Of a stretch of DNA of 64,000 bases, positions 11,901 through 21,978 are shown in pieces. Below the pieces are notes generated by a model, which was not told the DNA's origin, made no database searches, and saw nothing but the letters and a program-made list of their open reading frames with translations. Positions within the stretch are counted from its first letter, which is position 1. Every line of letters starts with the position of its first letter. The stretch lies in contig RQOL01000906.1 in the NCBI GenBank assembly GCA_013076295.1, positions 4,030,001-4,094,000 on the forward strand, read 5' to 3'. Origin of the DNA: Sanderia malayensis. Taxonomy: Eukaryota > Cnidaria > Scyphozoa > Semaeostomeae > Pelagiidae. The position numbers were made by a program, and so were the translations under genes.

Positions 11901-14900
11901 ATTGTATAATTGATGTGTCTATCGTCCAAAATATACGTCATGCTACCGCTACTGTATACTTTGCCCCTGGTTGCAACTTCGTAGCTTTCCGTATGAGGTT
12001 CAAATCTATGGATACTCGAGTCTTTTACGACCGGCAAAGGCATGTAGCCTTCGATTTTAGTGTCAAAAATCAAAAAGTTGAATGAATCAAATCCTTTCAT
12101 TCGCTGAGTTACTTTTAAAGCTTCCCCTATTGAAATAAGAGTTCAAACATAGATAAAGAAAGTCAGGAAAATGATACGTATTTTGCTGTTAGTGCTGAAG
12201 CGTAGTTTACAAGGGGTATCCTATCTCAGAATATTTGCGCTGTCAAAAATTTAAAAATTACAGTAATTTGAGCATGAACCTGTAGTTTGTCAAGCAGGGA
12301 TTGTCTGCAAAAAGCAACATTCCTTTTTTTGGCCTAAGTTTTTTCTGGAGTTTTCCTACCCGTATTTGCTGCTTGCAGTGCAAATAATAACAGTTGAAGT
12401 GCCAGAAACTGACCTGTTTTGAAAATGACAACTGAAGTTGCTATGAATCTATCGCCAACAATGTCGAAGCCTGCTTGTTGCTTAGATGGACTGAACAGCC
12501 AGCCAAGCAGTCCAATGATCGGTGGAACCATTTGCAGGTAGTAGCCAGCTTTTGGTCCAACTGGTCCAACAGTGACATACAAGTCACCTCTTTGAGGGTC
12601 CATAAAGGCATCCAAATCAGCATCAGGAATTGCAGCATTATTGACAATGCCAGTAAACTTGCCAATCAGCTTAACACGACCATCTCAAAAGTAAATAAAT
12701 AAATAGCTGCAACAAGCAAGTTCATGACATTGATTAGCATACAGGGAAAGATAGAGCTTGATTTTGTTTTCATAAGAAAAAATCCTAAACATTGCCACTG
12801 GGTGGCAGAAAGCAACCCTAAAACATCATGTTTAGCTTGTGGGAAGGTACTGTATAGCTTGGATTAACTTTCAAAAGAGGATACAAATGACAATACAATT
12901 ACATGTATAGATTACCTTTTCTGGTGCAGATTTTTCCATTTCCAATATACCCATCTCTGCATGTGCAGCTGTAACCGGGATCCAAGTTTGAGCAATCTGC
13001 GTGTGTATGACACGGTGAAATGCCCCGAACACATTCGTCAATATCTAACGGAGGAAAAAACGTGGATCAAACAGATGAGTCCAGATATCTGCAGCAGCGT
13101 GGCCAGCTCGGGTGTCGCCCATTCTGGCAGCGTAATAACTTAGCTAGCATGTATCAAATACCGTAATGCTTCGATCAAACATCCCCTTCTTTTAAACGTC
13201 CCCCTGGAATAGACGCCCCCTAAAATATCAAGAATTTAATAGCAACATTTAATAAACGCCCCGGGCGTTTAATCGAAGCATTAGGGTATACCCAAGTAAT
13301 AAACACTGTTGTCTTGCATTCTCACCTTTTCCTTTTCCCAGGAGTCACAAATTGAAAGAAAGGATGTTCATAAAAAGCTGTATTTCTATATCAAATCGAC
13401 GCAGTTATACTTCAAGTTGATAAGACTATCAACTTGAAGTAATTCTCATGCTTCTGTCTCATCTATGACTTCGAAAATTATAGCCCCAGAAAGCTATCAA
13501 CTCGACATACCTTTGCGAATCCTTCTTCTAGTTACTGCATCACGCCACAAATATGAATCTGGTTCTTGAATTTGGAAGAAGCTTTTATCATCGGAGCTTC
13601 CAGTGAAAAATATCCACTTGCCAGCTGTCATTGTGCTTGAGGTTTTGAACAACAATGACATATTCCTACCAGATCTGGAATCCAGAAGCTCTGTAAACCT
13701 GGTACGAAAAACATCTTTATACAGACTGATGCAATTCACACTTTGCCATAACATGCAATGCAGCGTTTAGAGTAAAACTATGTTTCAAGTTGAAGAGACT
13801 TCTTGCTTCTTGCTGGACCACGAGTCAAGTTACCTGTACTTCTGTGGCCCATATGGGATCTTTAGATACAAAGGCAGTAAAAATAATAATCAGTTATTGT
13901 TTACCTTGTTCGATCTCCGTAACTAAATCCAGATTGTGCATTCATGTTTTCGACTACATTTCCCAAGCTCAAGCCATCCTCATTCTTGAATAGAAACTGG
14001 ATGAAACTTTTTCTTTGTCCAATCATCAAAACAGCTTGGACCGTAGATTTCTACAGTTATGACAAAAAAGAATAATGTGTAATGCAAATTAATGTGAAGT
14101 AATTGGTGGAAGCACAAAGAACATTTTCCCCTCCTAACGTGAAAGGCAATTGTGTAAATATATGTCTTTTCATAACTTTATGTGCATACGTCATAGAAGC
14201 TGTTTATTTTCAAACTTGACCTGGGTTCTCAAGCTCTAATTCCAAAGAATTACATTAAAAGCGATTTTCTCCAAAAATATCTCTACCAAAACAAGTTAAA
14301 ATAGTTTTTGTTTGTGGTGGAAGCATTTGAAAAACAATATTTCAAATCCTTTGGTCATAAATGCTTATTTACTATAAAGAGTCTCTCAACGTACACTCCA
14401 TTGGTTTTGTACAACACAAAGTTGGTGAAAAAAAACTGTATTAGTGAATGAATAAATTGAAAGCAAAGTCAGCTATATTCCACCCCCATTTGATATACAC
14501 AAAAAAACCTAGCAGTATATAACGCATTTCAAGGGGCCTAAAACTAAACCCTTCGTTATTAAATAGATCAGCTCAGAATAAAGATTAACGTTTGGTTAAT
14601 CTTTATCCACGTTTGTTCATGAAGTCTTCAAACCCAGACAGTTTGATTATAACTGTCGAGTCTGAGCTTCAGAAAATCAATTTGAAATAAAGAGAGCCTG
14701 TTTTAAAAGTCTATTAAACGACAGGGACCATATAGTCACAAAAAGATGTAGGTTGAGATTGCTTCTATCGCCAACTCCTCCAGACAATACTTAACACTAT
14801 ATAAGGAAATGAACACTGTGGCAATTGTATAATCTAATCGGCTCGAATGGGGAAATATACTAGAATTGCTCCGAAGTAAGTTTTTTTTTTGCCGAAAAAA

Positions 14901-17313
14901 ATAAATATTGAGACTTCAAGTCTAATCTCAATTGGAAAATATCGAATGTAACTTGGCTTGCAATTTCTTGAATTGTTCCAAAACATAAGTGGAAAAGGAT
15001 GTGACGTCATCAAGGGTCGCATGTTTATAAATTTTTAAGAAACTCTATTTATCTTCGCATGGGTATAGACCAAGCTTAATCTGCAAAGCTAACAATATAT
15101 TCAAAAAGCTGATCATATGTATACATAACTAGTTTTTCCAATGACATTAGATTATAACCTCAAAATAATAGCTTTAAAGACCACTCACCTTTGAGGGAAG
15201 ACCATGCCATGTTATAACGACCAGCTCTCTGGCAACGAAGTCGGAGTGCTGTGTGAAATGAGCAAAGACATCTGACGTGGCTCTGAAGAGTTCAGAGGGG
15301 TCTCTACTTGCATGAATACTGAATTTTCCAAGATTGTTGAAGTCTTGAATCTCGACCATGCACGGCGCGAAAGCTTCGTTTTTCTTGAGCTCATCGGGCG
15401 ACCATACCTTGATATCTTTAAAAGTGACAAAGCCATTGTTGTGGGCCTGGAATCGTCAAAAACATAGTTATGGCTACACACTGTTTTGTTTTATTAGAAT
15501 AATACAGTAAAAACCCGCATGTAAGAACCAATGGATTGAGAGCCTTCAGGGTGATATTTCTGCTTAAAACAATAGAAAAAACAATAGCCTATTGTCTTGG
15601 CAAAATTGGCTCGATGAAAATTTACAGGTTCTTACATGCGGGTTTTTACTGTATTCATAAGAATACTGAAGCTGAAAATGCCAATGGACAATGAAAATTT
15701 ATAAATAACAATAGAAAATGTCCAGACTCAGCAAAATTGAGGTATTCTTATAAAAATTGTGCTTTAAATTTTAAATGTGGAATATATTTAATAACTGCAA
15801 GCATAGTGTCGCTTAACGTGTCTCTAACGAATTTTCAGTTTGGACAAAGAAAGCAAAATTGGGAATCTCTGTATACAATGCAGAGACAACATTTTCGTAA
15901 ACACATTTTTATCTTTGTACAGTTAGATTGTCTTGAAAAAGGCTTCCATATACTCCCATATCTCGTCATCACACAAGGGAAACAATAAACCACTACTTAA
16001 AGCCCCCAAAAGGCCGCATTGTCATCATTTAAACGCAGGCACTTAATTTGCGCTTTGCTGAACAAAACGAAATTCATCATGTTTTCTTTGCATTTATTTC
16101 CCTCCTTCTCGAACCGAGAAAGCCTTTCAAATTTTGTGAATAAACTGTGCAAATCCCGTACCCAAAGGCAAATTCAATAACCATTTCATACCGCTATTCA
16201 ACAGATGTTATCGACTCAAAGACGCCATTTAACAATTTACTTCACATTTCATCTAAAACACAAGCTAACACAGTTTGAATTAATCCATTTGTGTAAAAGA
16301 TTTACTAGCAGATCTATCAATATTGGCAGACACATTTTCGGATCTTGTGTTTAGAACGATCACTGCTAAGTTCTAAGCGATAGAAAAGTTTTATATTAAA
16401 AAGAAGGCTAAGCATAAAATTAAATGACAGTTATAACGGGATCAATAAAGATTTATAATAATTAATTATTTTTGTGAGAATAATAACACGAGAATAGACA
16501 CCACCCATAAAACGAGCTTATTTCGCTACCATATCAAAGAACAATGTAAACTTGCAAGTAAGGGAGACTGTTGAGGAAAGGAAGAGTTTAACATACAAAA
16601 CATAAGGTTTTAATATTCTTTTCTTTCAATGAGTTGCAGCCATTTAATTAAACCGAAATGGTCGGATTGTTGGACGCTTTAAGATGAAAGACCAACGCCC
16701 GCAAAAACATGTATGCATTAATTCACAAAGAGCCGAATTTCTAAAGGAATATCCAAGTTTTGAAATCAGTGCCAAGGTTGGAAGGTTCGAAAAAGATTTC
16801 AATACGTTGAAAGAACGTGTTATGAACAAATCTAAAAACATTCAGAAATTTCGAGAAGGAGAATTAATGCAAATATTAATGGCAACTAACTGGAAGATAA
16901 ATGAATTGATCAAAATAATTAATGATATTGATATAGTAAATATTGAAAAAAACTTGATAACACTTCATTGACTTTAGTTCAGCAGGATTTTTGCTTTGGC
17001 AAGCGAAGGGTGGATATTTTTACCATGAAAAAATTCAAAAGATCAAATACTTAATTCGCTATATGCTATAAGATGATTTTGTTATATTAAATTGCGACTT
17101 TAAGCATAGACTAATAAATAGAGTACTTACATAAATTGATTTATGCTTCTTGTCGTAGAAATGAACTGGCAAAGATGAATTTATCTTGACAACAGATCTG
17201 GTGTCTTCTGTGCTGGTTTTGAACTTGTAGAAGAATTTATCCTCCACTAAGCACGTACCAAAACGAGCTGTAACTGCGAAGACGAAGATTGAAAGCAATA
17301 ACGTATTCATCAT
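5956..17313 (-). CDS. NID1: Nidogen (entactin), basement-membrane linker
   Basis: Nineteen exons: 17313-17131, 15446-15189, 14050-13905, 13698-13511, 13044-12916, 12683-12414, 12126-11755, 11180-10779, 10396-10274, 10124-10014, 9635-9513, 9381-9259, 9160-9068, 8746-8507, 8120-7967, 7804-7585, 6996-6819, 6555-6427, 5963-5956. Every phase agrees, giving 1149 residues. Order: signal peptide (1-20), NIDO domain (about 25-258), EGF, G2F beta-barrel (about 302-515), Ser/Thr/Pro/Lys-rich linker (516-610), six EGF modules (two with the calcium-binding DIDEC or DIKEC start), YWTD propeller (about 841-1105), and a closing EGF ([14 protein letters not shown]). This is the nidogen layout that links laminin and collagen IV. 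The vertebrate thyroglobulin type-1 module is absent. The last exon adds only RY before the stop, as in human NID1, which also ends just after this EGF; that exon is the least certain. The symbol denotes the family. Confidence 0.95.
6688..6762. mobile_element. Short MITE fragment (AATAAGCCCCC ends)
   Basis: AATAAGCCCCCAGGG at the left and GGGGGCTTATT at the right form an inverted pair inside a nidogen intron. The ends match the element at 4051-4285. Confidence 0.5.
7216..7374. mobile_element. hAT-type MITE with 8-bp target duplication
   Basis: The 159-bp element begins CAGTGGCGTAGCT and ends AGCTACGCCAGTG, inverted repeats differing at one base. AAAGTACT is repeated directly on both sides (7208-7215 and 7375-7382). 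An 8-bp duplication with CAGTG-like ends is the signature of the hAT superfamily. It lies in a nidogen intron and has no transposase. Confidence 0.85.
10621..10735. mobile_element. CCGTAATGCTTCGATTAA-type MITE
   Basis: The left end ATAATGCTTCGATTAAGCGC pairs with the right end CGTTTAATCGAAGCATTACGG. The inside is GC-rich against the AT-rich intron. Same family as 13159-13288. Confidence 0.8.
11486..11509. repeat. (CTAT)n microsatellite
   Basis: About six tandem CTAT units in a nidogen intron. Confidence 0.9.
13159..13288. mobile_element. CCGTAATGCTTCGATTAA-type MITE
   Basis: Begins TACCGTAATGCTTCGATCAA and ends with the inverted GTTTAATCGAAGCATTAGGGTA. It shares its ends with 10621-10735 and is flanked by TA, which suggests insertion at a TA dinucleotide. 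Confidence 0.8.
13409..13440. repeat. Perfect 14-bp-stem hairpin
   Basis: ACTTCAAGTTGATA (13409-13422), a 4-base loop, then TATCAACTTGAAGT (13427-13440), in a nidogen intron. Confidence 0.8.
14578..14606. repeat. Perfect 12-bp-stem hairpin
   Basis: ATAAAGATTAAC and GTTAATCTTTAT around a 5-base loop, in a nidogen intron. Confidence 0.8.
15505..15651. mobile_element. MITE with perfect 25-bp inverted repeats at a TA site
   Basis: Starts CAGTAAAAACCCGCATGTAA and ends with the exact inverted copy. It is bracketed by TA, and the interior contains the AACAATAG/CTATTGTT palindrome typical of this family. It lies in the nidogen intron between exons 1 and 2. The perfect ends suggest recent activity. 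Relatives lie at 21426, 23369, 31728 and 58627. Confidence 0.85.
16684..16971 (+). CDS. 95-codon ORF inside a nidogen intron, uncertain
   Basis: An open frame on the opposite strand to nidogen, beginning [20 protein letters not shown] and rich in K, E, I and N with an ordinary amino-acid mix. No known domain is recognised. It might be a transposon remnant, an unspliced exon or chance. Nothing nearby supports expression. Confidence 0.2.
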   Translation: MKDQRPQKHVCINSQRAEFLKEYPSFEISAKVGRFEKDFNTLKERVMNKSKNIQKFREGELMQILMATNWKINELIKIINDIDIVNIEKNLITLH

Positions 17314-19015
17314 TCTTGTTTTGATTATACTCGGTCTGACTGCAGAATAAAAACGTTGGCCCTGCTGGCCGTGTCCTATCAAATCAATGCTACACCCAAC
17401 TTGCTTGAACAAATGAAAGGCGGGGTAAGGAAACTTCACTCGTTCGTCGGAACTCATTGTTGCGTCCCATAAAAGGAGTGCCCAAACAATGCGAACCAAC
17501 TACTTTGTACCCTTGTGTCCAGTGTCGAGGGAGCGGGTTGAAATTGCAGCGGAGTGCGTTCTCATTTATTTTATCATGATAATACACAGGCCAGCCCAAT
17601 CCAACGGGGAATCATTCTTAACATCCCAAACGTTTTCTTTTTGTCGTCAAAATAATCCCCAGAATCAGAGAATTAGCGAACTGTGTCCTTTGTTTTCGCG
17701 CCAATGAACATTATAGGTTTAGCAATGATTCTTATTATTGATCGTAGAGAAGTTGTATGAAGATTCTGTGTCAGGAAATCACGCAACACTTCCGAAAGTT
17801 GCTTCAAAAAGTTTTAACTTTGGTAATTCTAACGAGCTTAACTGCTAGAGCTTATTAATCCAATACCTCGTCAATATCGCTTTTAATTATATTGAAAAAT
17901 GGTTTTAATAAAAAAAGCCCTGCCAATGAGAAGCCGTCTTTTTCAGTCTCTTTCGTCCATCGTTTTGTCGCCAATCAAGGCTTTTTGCAAATATACCCCA
18001 AAGCTATTGTCCCCAAAAGTATTTTTACGGCTATTTGCATACCAAAAGGTTAGTAAAAGCTTAAATATTAAACATCTTGTCTTATCTTTGAAATCAATGT
18101 GCTAAACTTTACGCTAAAACTGTGCCTGAAGAAATGAGTGTTCATAAAGAACGAAAAATAGATCAAATATCAAATGTTTATTTATGAATCTTAAAGTTTA
18201 CACTTTAAACAACCAACCTTGTAGTTAAGTGTAAAAGAAACTAAAAAATAAACATTTGGTTCCCTTTCCTAATCTTTATAAACAAATTCTCTTTTTTGCT
18301 TCACTGACCTGAGGATTGAAGTCTGTGTTGTTCAGGGAGATGGAAATCAAAAACAAGCAAAAATAATCTTTCATCGCTTTAGGACTCTTCTCCCAAGCTC
18401 GCCATGATCACGCGATATTTTCTCTTGAAATGACGAAGACAGCATATAACAACAACCAGTATTTGCTGATATTGACCGCTTTTACTGGCTGCATAACGCT
18501 GACCCTAATCAACCAGCGACACTTTTGTATATTTGATATTATTGTTGTTGTTGCTAATACAACAGATTGGAGTTGTTGTCATAATAGTGGATTAGCTATG
18601 ATTATTACTGTCTTCCATCGCATATTTTTTAAAGTTATAATGAGACATCAACGTAAAATATTATCCTGTAAAACTAGGTCTGTGTAAACCTGTTATTTCC
18701 CTGTACTGACAACTTTTCAACCGAATGTAAACAAGGGCTTGGCTTGATGAAAGAAGAAAGCTCAGCCATCCTTACTTCTAACTAAAACAGAGCATAATGT
18801 AAAGGTCATATTGCCCAAAACAAACACAAAGGGTACCTTCCCAGCAAGAAGCAATTCCATTAAAGTCCCACATGAGGGCTCTGTATTAATATTTTCAAAC
18901 CAAGCACAGAAGAAATAACAAAAATAAAACAACAATTTTCTCATCATTTCGTCATTCATTATCATTGCATCATCAAATTGCAGATCGCATTAGTTACAAT
19001 GCTATGCAAACAATC
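17314..19015. other. Nidogen upstream region to RPS20 3' end
   Basis: Holds the nidogen 5' UTR and promoter (next to 17313) and the 3' flank of RPS20. No further gene supported. A 22-codon minus-strand ATG exon with a GTCAGT donor near 18309-18374 has no partner exon. Confidence 0.6.
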
Positions 19016-19586
19016 TTATGCATCAGCAATCGTAACTTCAACCTCAACTCCTGGTTCAATGCTGATTGAGGTGATCTGCTTGACGATCTCAGCAGGACTC
19101 TTCAGATCAATCAAACGTTTGTGGATTCTCATCTCGTATCGGGACCAGGTCTTGGAACCCTCACCACAAGGTGTCTTCCTTGATGTGATACGGAGCGTCT
19201 TGGTTGGCAGACGAACTGGTCCTTTCACTGACAACTTGTTGCTCTTGGCACCACGGATCAGATCAGCGCAAACCTTCTCCAAACTTCTCACATTTCTGCT
19301 TGTTAGAGTGATTCTGATTCTGTGGATGGAAGCTTCCTCTTCTTGAACTTGTTTTTCCTTGTATGCAGACTGAAAATAAACAAGATTTGATGGACATATG
19401 ATAGCTTATGCTTACGTCAAAAATGTCTGGGGATCGAGCCCATGACCTCGGGATCGAACGAGAGATCGGGTCATGCAGCCAGACAAAACAAATTTGGGCC
19501 TAGCCATGTTTAATATAAGCTTCCAGCCTTGAAGGAGCATTATTTCTATTCAATACAAATGTAATACAAGCAAAGTAACTTACCAT
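19016..19586 (-). CDS. RPS20: 40S ribosomal protein S20 (uS10)
   Basis: Two exons: the first contributes only the ATG (19586-19584), the second is 19369-19016. The 118-residue product has the uS10 core, with [40 protein letters not shown] and the C-terminal [15 protein letters not shown] almost identical to human (119 residues). It belongs to the small-subunit head near the mRNA path. The variable N-terminus ([13 protein letters not shown]) is acidic, as in other animals. Its divergent partner is MED9, with starts 261 bp apart. Confidence 0.97.
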
Positions 19587-19847
19587 GATGATAATTGGCC
19601 GACTTGCAAAGTCAAGTTATTGAATTTTGAATAAAATTAAAGCTGACTTTACAGCGGTGAGCCTGAACTTAAATCTCTTTTCGAAAAGAATGAAAGAAAC
19701 GAAGAGTGTTTCATAGCACGTGTGTGGCACCCATAATGCTTCACTTTAGCCTCGTCTTGCGAAAATAATACACCGAGCGAGACCGAGGCTAAATGGCCTA
19801 GCCATTGGCTGCCATTTTTGTTTTTAAACTTTCATTGAAATAAAGAA
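19587..19847. promoter_or_regulatory. Shared bidirectional promoter of RPS20 and MED9
   Basis: Only 261 bp separate the two divergent ATGs, so both promoters and 5' UTRs must lie here. I see no TATA box at an obvious place. The segment includes several short GC-richer blocks around 19710-19800. Confidence 0.6.
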
Positions 19848-20208
19848 ATGAACCAGGCTTCAGGAGGACAATCGGGACAACAGTTGAGTTTATCTCATGA
19901 GTTTAACTTAATGCCTATGATATTGGAATTGGTAGAGGCTATTCCCAGCTGTAATGACCAACATGAAATCAATAGAAAGGCAAGTCAAATTGTATTTCTG
20001 TTCTGAACCCTATCGCATGATATCGAAGATCCCCGACGTTAGCAAACAAGAGTTTATTTCTCAGGTTGCAAGTTTCAAAACGAAGATACAGTCTTGTAAA
20101 GATCTGTTGAACAAGCTTCCTGGACTCGATACAAGTCCACAAGAGCAAGAGAAAGAGTTGCAAGAGTTGAAGCATCAACTTGCAAGAAAACAGTATGACA
20201 CAAACTAA
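19848..20208 (+). CDS. MED9: Mediator complex subunit 9
   Basis: Exon 1 is 19848-19979 and exon 2 is 20029-20208; 103 residues (human 146, with a longer Pro-rich start). EFNLMPMILELVEAI corresponds to the conserved MED9 start helix, and SCKDLLNKLPGLDTSPQEQE to the family's KLISTMPGIHLSPEQQ segment, followed by a coiled coil. MED9 sits in the Mediator middle module. The two halves lie in different frames, so an intron must join them. The best fit is a 49-nt GC-AG intron (AAAG|GCAAGT ... CGAAG). The only GT alternative would be 37 nt. A frameshifted pseudogene is possible but less likely. Confidence 0.85.
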
Positions 20209-21978
20209 AATGATTATAATATCTTTATTTGTTTGCTATATATTTGTACTTTTATTATCTATATATATCTGTAATTTATATATGTGTGATAATGATATTA
20301 TCCATTACTTTTTAGAGATCTTCTTGAGAGATTTAGCAGTTTGGAGGTCTTAACCTCAAACACTATTCAAAAGGAAACAAGTTGACGCCAACAACTGCTT
20401 TTGAAGCCATGAAACAAAATCAGCGCTCCAAAGCTAACAAAGGTGTCGAAATCCATCACATTATATCACTATTCTGTGAATATCGAAACAAAAATATCCA
20501 TTCTTGTATTAAAAGCCAAGAAGACGATGAAAGATTGCAAATAACAACTGTTAATGAATGCAAAAAAAAACAAAATTCAAATAAATTCAAAGCTCTATCA
20601 TTTTGTCACAATTTACTTTAAAATATGATACAACCAACAATATAAAATGGTCTTCACAAATTAATAATATTCTTTTAAATTTATGAATTAAGTGAGCATT
20701 GCAGATTACCAAAGTTACAACACTATATTATCAAGTGCACACAGTTAAATGGTCTTAGTTTCACTGACCCCAGAAATATCTGTTCACTCTGCATCTATTT
20801 ATATCTGGCATATTAAATTTATAACCCAGAACCCATAAAGTACGAAGGGTCGTTCAAAAAGCGAAGAAAATCATGTTAAACAGGGAGGCCCAAAGAATGG
20901 GTTGACAAGGGACGTTTCCCTGCTACAAAAATATCAGTGTTAAATTTAACTCTCACACATGTTAAATTTATGAGCTTTTCTTTCTTAATCTAATGTTAGA
21001 TTAAGCCAGAAGCCAAAATAACTTAAGCTTCTCTTAAGTTATCGAATATATACGAAAATTAAAAGTAATTACTAATACGACGTAAAACAATGCGCATGAT
21101 GAGAAAAAGCCTTAATAACCACACTTAACGTTATTACACATGTAACTGGATATGACCTCTTTGAAAAGGCTCGCCTTATCGATTCACCATCATAAGATAA
21201 ACAATTCTGAAATTCCGCTCATTGCGATTCTGAAGCTAACCTGCAATTGATAGTCGAGTAATGTGCATATCTACAAATTCCCATAGCTATCGAGGTATTT
21301 TATACCATTCATACACAAAGGGGTTAATATTGGAGTGAAGTAATCAATAAAAATGTTCAGAAGTCAGGGCTGATTCTTTTTTAACGAGAACAGGCGATTG
21401 CGACACGAAAACCCAAATCTCAACACAGTAAAAACCCACTTTAAAAGCAACTTTTAGTTGGAATTTATCTTCAAAACAATAGAAAACAATATACTATCAT
21501 GTTTGAACAATAAACTGGATGCAAAATCAGCAGTTTCTTATATGCGGGCTTTTACTGTAATGAATTCTCCCCTTTACAACGAATTAAATTCGGTTAATCT
21601 TGATTGCATCATTGAACTAATTTTCACAATTCATCATTAGCTTAGCAAACACTTCTCCAACTTAATTCTTCTCCAACTAGGTTCGCCAGATCACTATATT
21701 CAAGATTGATAATCACTACCTCGAACTCTCAACAAAGTTTTTTCGAGACAACGAATGTTAAAAATAACGAGTAGTCGAGATAGCGAATGTCTGTATATCG
21801 TTGTAGATAAACCCCGATTGAATCAAACTTAGCTTGTATGGATATGATTTTGTACTATATTTTCTATGACTTTCTAAGATCAATAAATCGACTATATTTG
21901 TAATCCCATGACGTGTAAAATATCTAATAATAAGTGTGCGCATGACAATTTCAAGCTTAATTCTTCCTACCTTCCCTT
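20209..21978. other. Intergenic region between MED9 and PPP1R37
   Basis: Contains a MITE (21426-21557), a 10-bp perfect inverted repeat at 20984-21005 (CTTAATCTAA, 2-base loop) and a possible fragment of a CTCGA-type element near 21720-21790. Both neighbouring genes end into it. No gene seen. Confidence 0.6.
21426..21557. mobile_element. MITE, CAGTAAAAACCC family (decayed)
   Basis: Ends CAGTAAAAACCCACTT and TATGCGGGCTTTTACTG with the internal AACAATAG motif. Mismatched ends mark it as older than the copy at 15505. Confidence 0.75.

Noticed and set aside
18309..18374. Minus-strand ATG exon with a signal-like stretch (MKDYFCLFLISISL) and a GTCAGT donor, as an alternative nidogen first exon
   Set aside because: The nidogen exon at 17313 already contains the signal peptide and the start of NIDO. 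Joining this one to exon 2 would delete part of the domain.
19440..19520. tRNA-like B-box words (GTTCGATCCC) on the minus strand in the RPS20 intron
   Set aside because: No A-box at the right distance and no cloverleaf could be drawn. At most a remnant of a tRNA-derived SINE.
20382..20621. 79-codon plus-strand frame after MED9
   Set aside because: Low-complexity Lys/Asn composition, no homology, probably 3' flank.
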